Below, piece after piece: positions 9,764 through 18,734 of a DNA stretch of 64,000 bases; position 1 is the stretch's first letter, and every line of letters begins with the position of its first letter. Under the pieces are notes generated by a model. That model made no database searches. It saw only the letters and a list, made by a program, of their open reading frames with translations, and was not told the origin of the DNA. The stretch covers positions 60,712 through 124,711 of the forward strand of contig JACAES010000075.1 of assembly GCA_013388735.1 (NCBI GenBank), read 5' to 3'. The DNA is from Chloroflexota bacterium (GTDB lineage Bacteria > Chloroflexota > Anaerolineae > Aggregatilineales > Phototrophicaceae). The translations under genes and the position numbers were made by a program.

Positions 9764-9908
9764 GGGGTTGACCTCCGATTGAAAGTGAAACCTGCTTACG
9801 ATCTAAGTCTGGCTGAGTATACCCCGTATTGTTCCCGACGGCGTAGGGTAAAATGCCTAACGCAGACGTCGAGTTCCGAAACAGCGTCGTGACCAACCTT
9901 ACAGGCAG

Positions 9909-10196
9909 TCAGCGCAGTTCAGTTTTGTGGCGAACGATGAAGATGTTGGGGTAGTGAGTTTCGATCCAGTCAAGAATGGTCGTCATCATCTGCTGAGCAT
10001 GAACATTTGAATTGCTGACGACGGCCAGGCCAATCACCGATGACTGCCACAGCTCGAGATGGTCAACCTCGGCGGCGGAGACGTTGAAACTGTTGTGCAA
10101 ACGCGCCAGCAGGGATTTAATCACGCTGCGTTTATCCTTCAACGAAGCGGCATCCGGCAGGTGAATTTCCAGGGTACAGGCTGCAATAATCATCAT
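9909..10196 (-). CDS. DUF503 (YlxP-like) protein
   Basis: A 95-residue DUF503 protein. The family pattern is present: CTLEIHLPDAASLKDKRSV at the start, a helix with SLLARLHNSFNVSAAEV, then a central strand. YlxP-type proteins often sit near rbfA and translation genes and have no settled function. Here the gene stands alone between sucC and a divergent response regulator. The N-terminal MMI leaves two adjacent ATG starts possible. Confidence 0.85.
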   Translation of the reverse strand: MMIIAACTLEIHLPDAASLKDKRSVIKSLLARLHNSFNVSAAEVDHLELWQSSVIGLAVVSNSNVHAQQMMTTILDWIETHYPNIFIVRHKTELR

Positions 10197-10269
10197 AAAC
10201 TCCAGCGGCGATCAATCGGAAAGAAACGCTGAGCGTGGCCCGGCCTTCACATAAATATTAAAACATTTA

Positions 10270-10299
10270 TGGACACAATTAAGCGGTGTATGGTAGACT
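10270..10299 (+). promoter_or_regulatory. Candidate promoter of the response regulator gene
   Basis: TGGACA (10270-10275) and TAGACT (10294-10299) with an 18-base spacer, about 58 bases ahead of the ATG at 10358. One and two mismatches to the sigma-70-type consensus. Confidence 0.35.
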
Positions 10300-10357
10300 C
10301 AAAAAACAAAGCGCCGATTTATCTTTGCCACGCCGCCCCTACGTCGGAGGTTGTATT

Positions 10358-10741
10358 ATGACACCTGTGCGAGTGGTTTGCATCGAAGACGAACCTGAGA
10401 TGATTGATCTCGTCCGTTTGATTCTTTCGCGGGAAGGGTACGAGGTGGTCGGTGCTTCGGGTGGATTTAAGGGACTGGAAACGGTTGAAAACCTGACACC
10501 TGACTTGGTACTGCTCGACCTGATGATGCCGGATATGGATGGATGGGAAGTGTATCAGCGTCTAAAAGCCAACCCCGGCACGCGCAATATCCCGGTCATC
10601 GTGGTGACGGCGCGCGCGCAGAGTATAGACCGGGTTCTGGGGCTGCATATCGCCAGGGTGGACGATTACATCACCAAACCGTTTGGGCCGGCGGAACTGC
10701 TGAAAAGCATCGAGCGGGTGCTTGCCAACCATAAACGCTAA
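10358..10741 (+). CDS. Single-domain response regulator (CheY-like)
   Basis: A 127-residue receiver domain with no output domain. Seen: acidic pocket EDE near residue 10, phosphoacceptor Asp in LLDLMMPDMDGW (about 55), the conserved Thr in VVTARA and the Lys in ITKPFGP (about 108). All catalytic receiver residues are present. The start is ATG 10358 because GGAGG ends 7 bases before it; a longer reading from 10286 lacks a ribosome site. No histidine kinase is nearby, so the partner is unknown. A strong terminator follows, making this a monocistronic unit. Confidence 0.9.
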   Translation: MTPVRVVCIEDEPEMIDLVRLILSREGYEVVGASGGFKGLETVENLTPDLVLLDLMMPDMDGWEVYQRLKANPGTRNIPVIVVTARAQSIDRVLGLHIARVDDYITKPFGPAELLKSIERVLANHKR

Positions 10742-10768
10742 CCGGACTGTCCGTGTTCGTCGGTCAGG

Positions 10769-10808
10769 AAGAGCTTCCATTACCACAGGGGAAGCTCTTT
10801 TTGTTTTC
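10769..10808 (+). terminator. Rho-independent terminator
   Basis: A perfect 10-bp stem AAGAGCTTCC (10769-10778) and GGAAGCTCTT (10790-10799), 11-base loop, followed by a T-rich tail TTTGTTTT. It ends the response regulator transcript. Confidence 0.92.
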
Positions 10809-10894
10809 AATTGTATCATTATGCTATGATAGACGGAGTATTTATTCTGAGAAATCTGACCGGCGCTGCTACTGAATCCGGGAGTCGTATATTC

Positions 10895-12376
10895 ATGAAA
10901 AATATCATTGTGCGCCCTGTTCTTGTTGTGCTGGTGATATTCATCGCGCTTACTTTTGCAGTTCGCGCTCAGGTCTCTGATCTGTTGACCAATCCGGGAT
11001 TCGAGCAGCCGTTTCCTACGGTGAGCGGCACACCGCCGCGTCAGGTCGCGCAGGGGTGGACGCCCTGGCATATTAGCGGGGGAGCGTCCGCGTCCGAGAA
11101 CATCCAACCGGAGTATTACCCGGCTTCGGACGTGACGAACGGGTTGGGCGTGCCGCGCATCCGTAACGGTAATGATGCACAGCAGTATCACACGTTTTAT
11201 GCCACACACGACGGCGGCCTGTACCAGCGCGTGACCGGCATCGCGTCGGGGACACAGCTTCGCTTCAGCGCCTATGTGTATGTCTGGTCAAGTTCGTATG
11301 ACGATGTGAACGTGAGCGAACTGCCCGGCGGCGTAGTGGTGCAGGTAGGCATTGACCCGACCGGGGGGACGAGCGGCGCCAGCCCGACCATCATTTGGTC
11401 ACAGCCGACCATTGAATATGATGCCTATAACGAATACAGCGTTACGGCTACCGCGAGCGGCACGGCCGTCACGGTGTTCGTGCGCACGGTCGTGACCGAG
11501 CCGGTCAAAAGCACCAATATTTATGTGGACGATGCGTCGCTTACGGCGGTTGGCGTCCCGACCGCCACGCCGACCAATACTTCGCTGCCGCCGACGGCCA
11601 CCAATACCGTAGTACCGCCGACGCATACGCCGCCGGTTGTTCTGACCGCGCCGGTTCCGGCGACGGCCACCCCGGTGCCAACCTTTACCCCGGTGCTGCC
11701 GACCTTCACCCCGATACCGACGATAACCCCCACGCAGGAAATCATCATCCCGACGGCCACGCCGATTACACCCGTGCCGACGGCGACGATACCCACCGAC
11801 AGCGCCTTTCCAGGGACGGTCATCCATACGGTGCGCGCCGGGGATACGGTCGGCCAACTGGCGGCGTTGTATGGCAGCTCGGTTGATGCCATCATTCAGG
11901 CGAACGGGTTGGGTCAGAGTGCCTTTATCCAGGTTAATCAGGTATTGGCGATACCCGTGCGCGTCCCAAACCCGGTGACGCCGACGCCCAGCCCCGCGCC
12001 TATCGTCAGCATCCCGGTTGAGCCGCTGCCCGGCACGACGGTCGTGAACGGCAACATTGTCTACATGGTGCAGCCGGGGGATACTCTGTTCCGCATCGCG
12101 CTGCGTTTTAGCACGACGGTCAGCACGCTGGCGCGGTTGAACGGCATTGTCAATCCGAACCTGATCTTTGCCGGGCAGGCGCTTTTTGTTCCGGTGACGG
12201 TGTATCCGCAGCCGATTCCGCCGACGCCATCGCCGGCGACATATGTCGTGCAGTACGGAGATACGCTGTTCCGTGTCGCGCTGCGTTTTCGGGTTTCGAT
12301 AGTGGCGCTTATTCAGGCGAATGGCATTCTCGACCCGAATCGTATCTACGTGGGACAGGTGCTTCTGATACCATGA
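10895..12376 (+). CDS. Secreted protein with carbohydrate-binding-like domain and three LysM repeats
   Basis: A 493-residue exported protein. ATG 10895 is preceded by GGAG and opens a clear signal peptide (MKNIIVRPVLVVLVIF, cleavage near VRAQ). Residues about 27-225 form a beta-rich domain (LLTNPGFEQPF, IASGTQLRFSAYVYVW, NIYVDDASLTAV) resembling CBM4/CBM22-like modules. A long Thr/Pro linker of TATPT type follows (about 228-315). Three LysM repeats (about 318-365, 395-440, 450-493) each carry the GDTxxxxA core and end in VxxVLxIPV-like strands. It probably anchors to peptidoglycan or another N-acetylated glycan. It overlaps the next gene by ATGA. Confidence 0.85.
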   Translation: MKNIIVRPVLVVLVIFIALTFAVRAQVSDLLTNPGFEQPFPTVSGTPPRQVAQGWTPWHISGGASASENIQPEYYPASDVTNGLGVPRIRNGNDAQQYHTFYATHDGGLYQRVTGIASGTQLRFSAYVYVWSSSYDDVNVSELPGGVVVQVGIDPTGGTSGASPTIIWSQPTIEYDAYNEYSVTATASGTAVTVFVRTVVTEPVKSTNIYVDDASLTAVGVPTATPTNTSLPPTATNTVVPPTHTPPVVLTAPVPATATPVPTFTPVLPTFTPIPTITPTQEIIIPTATPITPVPTATIPTDSAFPGTVIHTVRAGDTVGQLAALYGSSVDAIIQANGLGQSAFIQVNQVLAIPVRVPNPVTPTPSPAPIVSIPVEPLPGTTVVNGNIVYMVQPGDTLFRIALRFSTTVSTLARLNGIVNPNLIFAGQALFVPVTVYPQPIPPTPSPATYVVQYGDTLFRVALRFRVSIVALIQANGILDPNRIYVGQVLLIP

Positions 12377-12753
12377 GCGCAAAGTGGCGTGTGCTGCGTA
12401 ACGCCAGAACCGGTCAGGTGGTTCTGGCGCGTGTTCGATTGTGCGATACGTTCTGGTCGCGCTTCCGGGGCTTGCAGTTTGTGCGGCATCTGCCGGAGGC
12501 GGAAGGTCTGCTGTTCGTGACGGGCAGCGAAAGCCGCGCCAATACCACCATCCATATGTTTTTTATGTTCTTCAGCATCGGCGTGGTCTGGTTGGATGCG
12601 TCCGGCGAAGTGGTGGACAAGTGCCTGGCGAAACCCTGGCGTCCGGCATACGCGCCGAAAGCGCCCGCCCAATATTTTGTCGAGGCGCGTCCGGGCGTGC
12701 TTGATCGCATCCAGATCGGGGACAAGCTGCGGTTTGATGAGGTTGTGGCATGA
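12373..12753 (+). CDS. DUF192 protein
   Basis: A 126-residue DUF192 protein: N-terminal strand LRNARTGQVVLARVRLCDTF, then WSRFRGLQFVRHLPEAEGLL and the family's central THIHMFFMFF-like motif (here TTIHMFFMFFSIGVVWLD), with the ending VLDRIQIGDKLRF. The function of DUF192 is unsettled. Unlike many members it has no obvious signal peptide. It is coupled by 4-base overlaps to both LysM genes, so it is probably made with the envelope proteins around it. Confidence 0.85.
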   Translation: MSAKWRVLRNARTGQVVLARVRLCDTFWSRFRGLQFVRHLPEAEGLLFVTGSESRANTTIHMFFMFFSIGVVWLDASGEVVDKCLAKPWRPAYAPKAPAQYFVEARPGVLDRIQIGDKLRFDEVVA

Positions 12754-14195
12754 TACGCCGCTGTCTGGCTGCGCTGCTTGTGGTTGGCTTTCTGTGTCTG
12801 CCGACGGCGGCTCAGGACGTTCAACCCGGCCTGACTATTCACGTTGTGCAGCGGGGGGAAAACCTGTTCCGCATTGCGCTGAGCTATGGATTGACGACGG
12901 ACGCGCTGGCGCAGTTGAACGGGATCGCCGACCCCAGCAGTATCCAGGTCGGCCAGCGTTTGCTTGTGCCGGCCAGCAGTGCGGCGGCTTCGTCCACACT
13001 GCCGCAGACGCATGTGGTACAGCCCGGCGAAACGCTGTACGGCATCGCCGAAGCATATGGGCTGCCGGTTGAGCAGCTTGCGGCACAGAATCAGATTGTG
13101 GATGTCAGCGCGGTTTACGTCGGCCAGGTTCTGAACGTTGCTGCTCCAACGGTGGCTGCGCCCGCGTTGGCAGAAGCGTCCCTGCCGGTGGAAGCCCCGG
13201 TCGAGACTCTGGGGCAAACCGTCATTCACACTGTTGAAACCGGCGAGACGCTGTTTCGCATCGCTACCCGTTATAACCTGACCGTGAATGATCTGGCGCG
13301 CGCGAACAGCATCAGCGACCCAACGCTGATTTATGCCGGTCAGCAGCTTATCATCCCCGGCGTCGAGCCGCCGCACGTCGCGCTTGACCTGCCGCCGATT
13401 GTGACCGGACTAGAAATCATGCCGCTGGTGCTGGTGGAAGGGCAAGCCGGGCGTGTTCGGCTGACGACCGCGCAGCCGGCGCAGATGAGCGGCGCGTTTC
13501 TGGGCCGCACGATTCTCGCCGCGTCCGAACAGGATGGTCTGACCCACACGTTGTTGCTGGGTGTGCCGATGTTCACCGAAGCCGGCGTTTATCCTCTGGC
13601 GCTGACGCTGACCGACAGCGCCGGACAGTCCATACCGCTGACTGTTCAGATTCAGGTGCTTTCGGGCAGTTATGGCAGCGAGTACATTAACCTGCTGGCC
13701 GACCGCAGCGGCCTGCTGGATTCCTCGGTCGAGATCGCCGAACAGCAGTTGATCGAGGGCCTGATGAGCGGGTTCACCGCCACACGCTACATGGATGGCG
13801 CGATGGGCCTGCCGGCGGCAGCAGCGATGAATTCACCGTTCGGCCAGAAGCGGTCGTATAACGGCGGCCCGTTTGACCGCTTTCACAGCGGCGCGGACTT
13901 TGCCGGGGCGCCGGGGTCGCCGGTGCTGGCGGCGGCATCCGGCGTGGTGGTGCTGGCGGACAGCCTGAACGTGCGCGGCAACGCGACGGTGATCGATCAC
14001 GGCTGGGGGGTTTATACGGGCTATTGGCATCAGACCGATATTTATGTCCGGGTGGGGGATTTTGTAACGACCGGGCAGGTGATCGGCACTATTGGGGCGA
14101 CCGGTCGGGTTACGGGCGCGCATCTTCACTGGGAACTGTGGGTGAGCGGCGTGCCGGTTGATCCGATGCAGTGGGTTCGTCAATCCTTTTTCTAA
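12750..14195 (+). CDS. LysM-M23 peptidoglycan hydrolase
   Basis: A 481-residue secreted cell-wall protein. Signal peptide (residues 1-22, ends PTAAQ), three LysM repeats (about 29-75, 86-130, 155-203) with RGENLFRIA, PGETLYGIA and TGETLFRIA cores, a beta-rich spacer (about 210-320), then an M23 metallopeptidase domain (about 360-478). The zinc site is complete: HSGADF (His and Asp) and HLHWELW (HxH). The expected activity is cleavage of peptidoglycan cross-links outside the membrane. ATGA overlap with the DUF192 gene. Confidence 0.93.
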   Translation: MIRRCLAALLVVGFLCLPTAAQDVQPGLTIHVVQRGENLFRIALSYGLTTDALAQLNGIADPSSIQVGQRLLVPASSAAASSTLPQTHVVQPGETLYGIAEAYGLPVEQLAAQNQIVDVSAVYVGQVLNVAAPTVAAPALAEASLPVEAPVETLGQTVIHTVETGETLFRIATRYNLTVNDLARANSISDPTLIYAGQQLIIPGVEPPHVALDLPPIVTGLEIMPLVLVEGQAGRVRLTTAQPAQMSGAFLGRTILAASEQDGLTHTLLLGVPMFTEAGVYPLALTLTDSAGQSIPLTVQIQVLSGSYGSEYINLLADRSGLLDSSVEIAEQQLIEGLMSGFTATRYMDGAMGLPAAAAMNSPFGQKRSYNGGPFDRFHSGADFAGAPGSPVLAAASGVVVLADSLNVRGNATVIDHGWGVYTGYWHQTDIYVRVGDFVTTGQVIGTIGATGRVTGAHLHWELWVSGVPVDPMQWVRQSFF

Positions 14196-14204
14196 GGTTA
14201 CAGC

Positions 14205-16718
14205 ATGGCAAAAAAGGAAATCATTCAGTTCTTCACCGAACTTGGTGGCAAGCTGCTGGTCGATGATATCAAAACCTTCGATAGGGTGGTCGGTCACTAC
14301 AACCGGCGTTATGGCGTAAAAAGACGGGGTAATCTGCCCTGGCGCGGGCCGGGCAATGTCCAACAGAGTGTGCCGAACGAACGAGGTCTGCGGCTGCGCT
14401 GCCAGATGGGTTGGGTGGAACTGCGGTGGGTGGCTGCCGACTGCTTGCGGGTGCGCTGGCTGCCATCGAGTGACGGTGAGTTTTTCGAGCCATTTTCATA
14501 CGCCGTCAGTAAAGTGGATTGGCCGCCGGTGGCGTTTGAAGTCAGCGAGCATGACGACGCGCTGATCATGCGGACGGCGGAGCTGGTGGTGCGCGTGGTT
14601 AAACGCCCGTTCCGGTTGAGCCTTGAATCCCCGGATGGCCGAATAATCAGCGGGGATGCCGACGGGATGCGGTTGCGGGAGGATGGCAGCGTGCGGTTAA
14701 GCCTGGCGATGCAGTCCGGCGAATCCAGCTATGGCTTGGGTGAACGCACCAGCACGCTGGAGCTTCGAGGCAGCCGCTTTACGCTGTGGAATACCGATCC
14801 GCCTGTGTACCAGCGCGGCGCAGACCCGCTTTATTACAACATTCCGTTTTACCTGGGCGTCCACAATCAGGCCGTATACGGCGTTTTCTGGGACAACAGC
14901 TATCGGGGTACGGCAGACCTGGGTGCGCAGCAGGCGGATAACCTGGTCTTTGAAGCGGAAGGCGGCGAACTCCGTTATTATCTGTTCGCCGGGGCGGACG
15001 TTAAACGGGTATTGAGCCGATATACTGAGCTGACAGGCCGCATTAACCTGCCGCCGCTGTGGAGCCTGGGCTATCATCAATGCCGTTTCAGTTACTATCC
15101 ACAGGATGCGGTTCTCAAAATCGCGGACGAGTTCCGCAGCCGGGGCATACCCTGTGATGTCATCCATCTCGACATTCACTATATGGATGGTTTTCGGATG
15201 TTTTCCTGGGACAAACAGCGGTTTCCCCAGTTTGATCAGATGTTTGAAAAGCTGCATCGCCAGGGTTTTAAAGCTGTTGTGATTGCCGACCCAGGTATCA
15301 AGATTGATGAGACGTATCACGCCTATCGCAGCGGCATGGAGCGTGATGTGTTCCTGAAATATCCCGATGGAAAGCCGGTCGCCGGGGCGGTCTGGCCGGG
15401 TATGTGCCACTTCCCAGATTTCACCGACCCGGCAGCGCGCGCCTGGTGGATTGAACAGATGGGCGGGCTGATTCAGGCCGGGGTAGACGGCATCTGGAAC
15501 GATATGTGTGAGCCGGCGATTTTTACGCAGGCCGGCGCTTCGACGCTGCCGGACTATGTGCGGCATCACCGGGATGGGTTGGGTGGAAACCATCTGGAAA
15601 ATCATAATGTCTATGGCATGTTGATGGGGCGCGCTTCGATGGAGGCGCTGCTCAAACATCGCCCACACAAGCGACCGTTCAATATAATTCGGGCCGGTTT
15701 TGCCGGGGCGCAGCGGTATGCCAGTTCGTGGACGGGGGATAATGTCTCTGATTGGGATAATCTGCGGTTGAGCATCAGCATGGTGTTGAATATGGGTTTA
15801 TCGGGCGCGCCGTTCACCGGGCCGGATATTGGGGGCTTTCAAAAAGACGGCAGCGGTGAACTGTTCACGCGCTGGCTTCAGGCGGCCTGTCTGATGCCAT
15901 TCTGCCGTTCGCACACATCAATCGGGTCGGCGGCGCAGGAACCCTGGGCATTTGGTCAGCCCTATGAGGTCATCAACCGACTGACGATTATGCTGCGCTA
16001 CCGGCTGCTGCCATACCTGTATTCGGTTTTTGCCCAGTCGAAGGAATATGGGTGGCCGATTGTGCGCCCCCTGTTCATGGCCGAGCCGGACAACCCCGAT
16101 ATTCGCGGTATTGATGATTGTTACATGGTCGGGGAGGCGCTGCTGGTCGCGCCGGTTGTGCAGGCGGGGGCGGTCAAGCGGTTCGTGTATCTGCCTTCCG
16201 GCCAGTGGTACGACTTCTGGACGAACGAGCTGCTGGACGGCGGGCGTGTGATCGAAGTGCCGGCCCCGCTGGAACGACTGCCGCTGTTCGTCCGGGCGGG
16301 GGCGGTCATCCCGATGTGGCCGGAAATGCAGTATGTGAAGCCGGAATCGGTTGAGGCGCTGATCTATCGCGTTTATCCGGGCGCGTTTGAAAGCGTGCTT
16401 TATGAGGATGAAGGCGAAGGGCTGGACTACGAAGACGGCGCGTACCGCTGGGTGTACATCACCTGCGAGTGGGACGACAGCAAGCTGATTATCAACCGCC
16501 GGGTGGCTGGCCGCTACGAGCCGACTTATAAAATGCTCCGGCTGGAAGTGGTCGGGTTTGAAGAAGAGCCGATGCAGATACGGGTAGACCGCCAGAGCGC
16601 CCCGCTGTGGTATTATGACGATGACCTGCTGGAGGTGACGATTGACACGTTCCAGCGGCTTGAGATCATCCGAAAACCGCTGCCGACAGACCGAACGATT
16701 CTACACCGCCCCTGGTAA
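14205..16718 (+). CDS. Glycoside hydrolase family 31 (alpha-glucosidase type)
   Basis: An 837-residue GH31 enzyme expected to hydrolyse alpha-glucosidic (or alpha-xylosidic) bonds. Seen: an N-terminal beta-sandwich (to about 250; SYGLGERTSTLELRG), the (beta/alpha)8 barrel with substrate motif LHxDIHYMDGFR-like residues (about 322-335), the nucleophile Asp in GIWNDMCEP (about 432) and the acid/base Asp in SWTGDNVSDW (about 510), then C-terminal beta domains. There is no signal peptide, so it is probably cytoplasmic. AAGG precedes the ATG, which lies 9 bases after the M23 gene. Confidence 0.95.
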   Translation: MAKKEIIQFFTELGGKLLVDDIKTFDRVVGHYNRRYGVKRRGNLPWRGPGNVQQSVPNERGLRLRCQMGWVELRWVAADCLRVRWLPSSDGEFFEPFSYAVSKVDWPPVAFEVSEHDDALIMRTAELVVRVVKRPFRLSLESPDGRIISGDADGMRLREDGSVRLSLAMQSGESSYGLGERTSTLELRGSRFTLWNTDPPVYQRGADPLYYNIPFYLGVHNQAVYGVFWDNSYRGTADLGAQQADNLVFEAEGGELRYYLFAGADVKRVLSRYTELTGRINLPPLWSLGYHQCRFSYYPQDAVLKIADEFRSRGIPCDVIHLDIHYMDGFRMFSWDKQRFPQFDQMFEKLHRQGFKAVVIADPGIKIDETYHAYRSGMERDVFLKYPDGKPVAGAVWPGMCHFPDFTDPAARAWWIEQMGGLIQAGVDGIWNDMCEPAIFTQAGASTLPDYVRHHRDGLGGNHLENHNVYGMLMGRASMEALLKHRPHKRPFNIIRAGFAGAQRYASSWTGDNVSDWDNLRLSISMVLNMGLSGAPFTGPDIGGFQKDGSGELFTRWLQAACLMPFCRSHTSIGSAAQEPWAFGQPYEVINRLTIMLRYRLLPYLYSVFAQSKEYGWPIVRPLFMAEPDNPDIRGIDDCYMVGEALLVAPVVQAGAVKRFVYLPSGQWYDFWTNELLDGGRVIEVPAPLERLPLFVRAGAVIPMWPEMQYVKPESVEALIYRVYPGAFESVLYEDEGEGLDYEDGAYRWVYITCEWDDSKLIINRRVAGRYEPTYKMLRLEVVGFEEEPMQIRVDRQSAPLWYYDDDLLEVTIDTFQRLEIIRKPLPTDRTILHRPW

Positions 16719-16755
16719 GAGTGCGCCGATGAATGGAAAAAACGAGACCTGATCG

Positions 16756-16788
16756 CCAGTTGGGGAGGGGTTTCCCCTCCCCGATTGG
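16756..16788. terminator. Bidirectional hairpin terminator
   Basis: A 15-bp stem with two G-T wobbles around a TTT loop. The core is GGGGAGGGG (16762-16770) and CCCCTCCCC (16774-16782), flanked by pairing CCAGTT and GATTGG. It sits between convergent genes; the T tail is weak. Confidence 0.7.
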
Positions 16789-16797
16789 TTTGGATCG

Positions 16798-17985
16798 CTA
16801 CTTGAAGGCTTCGTCGAGCGCTTCAAAGTTGGTGAATAGGAAGTGATCGTGGTAGTAATGTATCCACAGGAATGAGAGGATGGCCGTGTAATAGGCCACG
16901 TCGAAGCGCCAGAGATCAACCGCCTTCAGATAGGCATCGGTCGTCGCGTAGGTGGCCGGGTCAATGATGGCGGGATTGACGTAACCGGCCAGGAAGCGCA
17001 TGACGATGAAAACCACCACCGAACCGAACAGCATCAGGGCGCTGAGGACGAACAGCCCACGCGAGTCCTTGCCCTTACTGAAGCGGGCGACCAGCGGCGC
17101 GCTCTGGTCGAGGTTGCCGTACTGCTGTTTGATCTTGATGATGTAAAACGTGATCGCCAGATACTGGAAAGAATGCCACATATTGGCACCCTGGAAGGCC
17201 GTGTCGAGGTTTTCGAAAGCGGCCAGCGGGAAGAAGACCGCCACCGTCAGACCGATGAAAATGGTTTTCGGCCAGTTGAGGATGCCGGCGCGATGTTCCT
17301 GGATACTTTTGACGATGAAAGCCCCCAGCGACACGAAAAACACCCCCGCTGCCGCGACGAATAACCAGGGATGCTGGAAGGCATCCGGGATGACGCGCGT
17401 CAGGTCATTGGTGCCGACGGCGAAAGTTCCCTGGCTGATCTTAAAAGCGGCCATTGGGAAGAGGCAGGTCAGTACGACCGCGTAATCAATCATGCGGGAC
17501 TGAAGGCTGACGGCGCTGCCCCGGCGGACGATAGTATGTTCCTTGTGATTATACAGTTCGACGATATAGGTCACCTGATGCAAAACGTGCAGCATGGCCC
17601 AGAAGAAGAAAATGGTGAGCAGTAAGGTAAGGTTCAGGAAGGCCAGCGACACGACGATGATCGGGATGATGATGGAGGAGCGGACGAGCATCGGATAACG
17701 CTGACGGAAGTCCCCATCGAAGCTGGTACGCAGCAGGGTGGACATCATGTGTGGCCCGCCAACCGCGATAGCGACGAAACCGTTGATGATGTTGCGGGCT
17801 ACGTCCGGGTCCATCTGGAGGGCATCCTTACCAAAGAGATAGAACAGGTAGGGCAGCGGAACCCCCAGAACGCTAATAATGATAAAGATCATGTCCCATC
17901 GCCGGTTCCGCAGCCACAGGCTGGATTTATCCTGCTCAAGCGCAGGGGCAGCGGACGCAGAAAGACTTACGCTAGATGCACTCAT
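16798..17985 (-). CDS. Multi-pass membrane protein with histidine-rich helices, function unknown
   Basis: A 395-residue integral membrane protein with about eight hydrophobic segments; I do not recognise the family. Histidines recur at helix ends: AVGGPHMMST (about residue 77), MLHVLHQV (about 132), YNHKEH (about 146), NMWHSFQYL (about 271) and IHYYHDHFLF near the C-terminus. Such spacing is seen in membrane metal or heme enzymes, so a metal centre is possible, but this is inference. Start: ATG 17985 with GGAGGG 10 bases upstream. It is transcribed alone and convergent with the GH31 gene. A palindrome lies about 50 bases upstream. Confidence 0.8.
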   Translation of the reverse strand: MSASSVSLSASAAPALEQDKSSLWLRNRRWDMIFIIISVLGVPLPYLFYLFGKDALQMDPDVARNIINGFVAIAVGGPHMMSTLLRTSFDGDFRQRYPMLVRSSIIIPIIVVSLAFLNLTLLLTIFFFWAMLHVLHQVTYIVELYNHKEHTIVRRGSAVSLQSRMIDYAVVLTCLFPMAAFKISQGTFAVGTNDLTRVIPDAFQHPWLFVAAAGVFFVSLGAFIVKSIQEHRAGILNWPKTIFIGLTVAVFFPLAAFENLDTAFQGANMWHSFQYLAITFYIIKIKQQYGNLDQSAPLVARFSKGKDSRGLFVLSALMLFGSVVVFIVMRFLAGYVNPAIIDPATYATTDAYLKAVDLWRFDVAYYTAILSFLWIHYYHDHFLFTNFEALDEAFK

Positions 17986-18034
17986 AAGCGGAACTCCCTC
18001 CTTACATCTACCTTTGATAAGCCAATGTTATTAT

Positions 18035-18047
18035 TTAGCCTGGCTAA
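18035..18047. repeat. Short perfect palindrome upstream of the membrane protein gene
   Basis: TTAGCC-T-GGCTAA, 13 bases, in the AT-rich leader of the gene ending at 16798. It could be an operator half-site pair; nothing else supports it. Confidence 0.3.
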
Positions 18048-18083
18048 GTATTCTACCAGAAGTTTTGCTGATTGCCACAAATT

Positions 18084-18656
18084 TTAATCTCTGGGGACGA
18101 GGTGATGTTTGCGGCAGCGCGCTTCGTAGGTTTCCTGTGCGCCGACCAGGATAATCGGGTCATTGTAGTGGGCGGGTTTGCCGTTGACGAGGCGCTGGGT
18201 GCGGCAGGCTTCTTCACCGCAGACGACACAGATGGCATGAAGTTTGGTCACTTCCTCGGCGATGCTCATCAGACGCGGCATCGGGCCGAATGGCTCGGCG
18301 CGGAAGTCCATGTCCAGCCCGGCGACAATTACGCGGATGTCCCGGTTGGCGAGTTCTTCAACCACGCCCACGATACCGGCGTCGAAAAACTGAACCTCAT
18401 CAATGGCGACCACCGTCGTGTCGGGCAGGAGGCGTTCGAGAATCTGCCGGGAAGCGCCGACTGGCTCGGCTTCGATGTTCTGTCCATTGTGGCTGGTGAC
18501 GTGCTGGATGCTGTAACGGGTGTCCAGATCGGGTTTAAAGACCTGGACGGTCTGCCTGGCGATGATCGCCCGGCGCGCGCGGCGAATCAGTTCCTCAGTT
18601 TTACCGCAGAACATACTGCCGCAGATGACTTCGATACGTCCGCTGTGATGAAGCAC
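18084..18656 (-). CDS. tdk: Thymidine kinase
   Basis: A 190-residue type II thymidine kinase (thymidine + ATP to dTMP, salvage). P-loop [14 protein letters not shown] near residue 10, the Walker B/lasso segment AIDEVQFFD, and zinc-site cysteines CVVCGE and ARCRKHH. I place the start at GTG 18656 (protein begins [11 protein letters not shown]), because GGGGGAG precedes it and the family begins here. An in-frame ATG at 18701 lies inside a terminator hairpin. It follows rpmE, a common neighbour of tdk. Confidence 0.93.
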   Translation of the reverse strand: MLHHSGRIEVICGSMFCGKTEELIRRARRAIIARQTVQVFKPDLDTRYSIQHVTSHNGQNIEAEPVGASRQILERLLPDTTVVAIDEVQFFDAGIVGVVEELANRDIRVIVAGLDMDFRAEPFGPMPRLMSIAEEVTKLHAICVVCGEEACRTQRLVNGKPAHYNDPIILVGAQETYEARCRKHHLVPRD

Positions 18657-18679
18657 CTCTCCCCCTTTCGGAAATAAGA

Positions 18680-18710
18680 AAGGCAGACACGTTTGGTTCA
18701 TGCCTGCCTT
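18680..18710 (-). terminator. Terminator of the rplU-rpmA-rpmE transcript
   Basis: On the minus strand AAGGCAGGCATG pairs with CGTGTCTGCCTT (12 bp, two G-T wobbles, 7-base loop), followed by TCTTATTT. It lies 25 bases past the rpmE stop and before the tdk start, so tdk may depend on read-through. Confidence 0.8.
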
Positions 18711-18734
18711 ATGGATAGCCGGACTTAACGAAGG

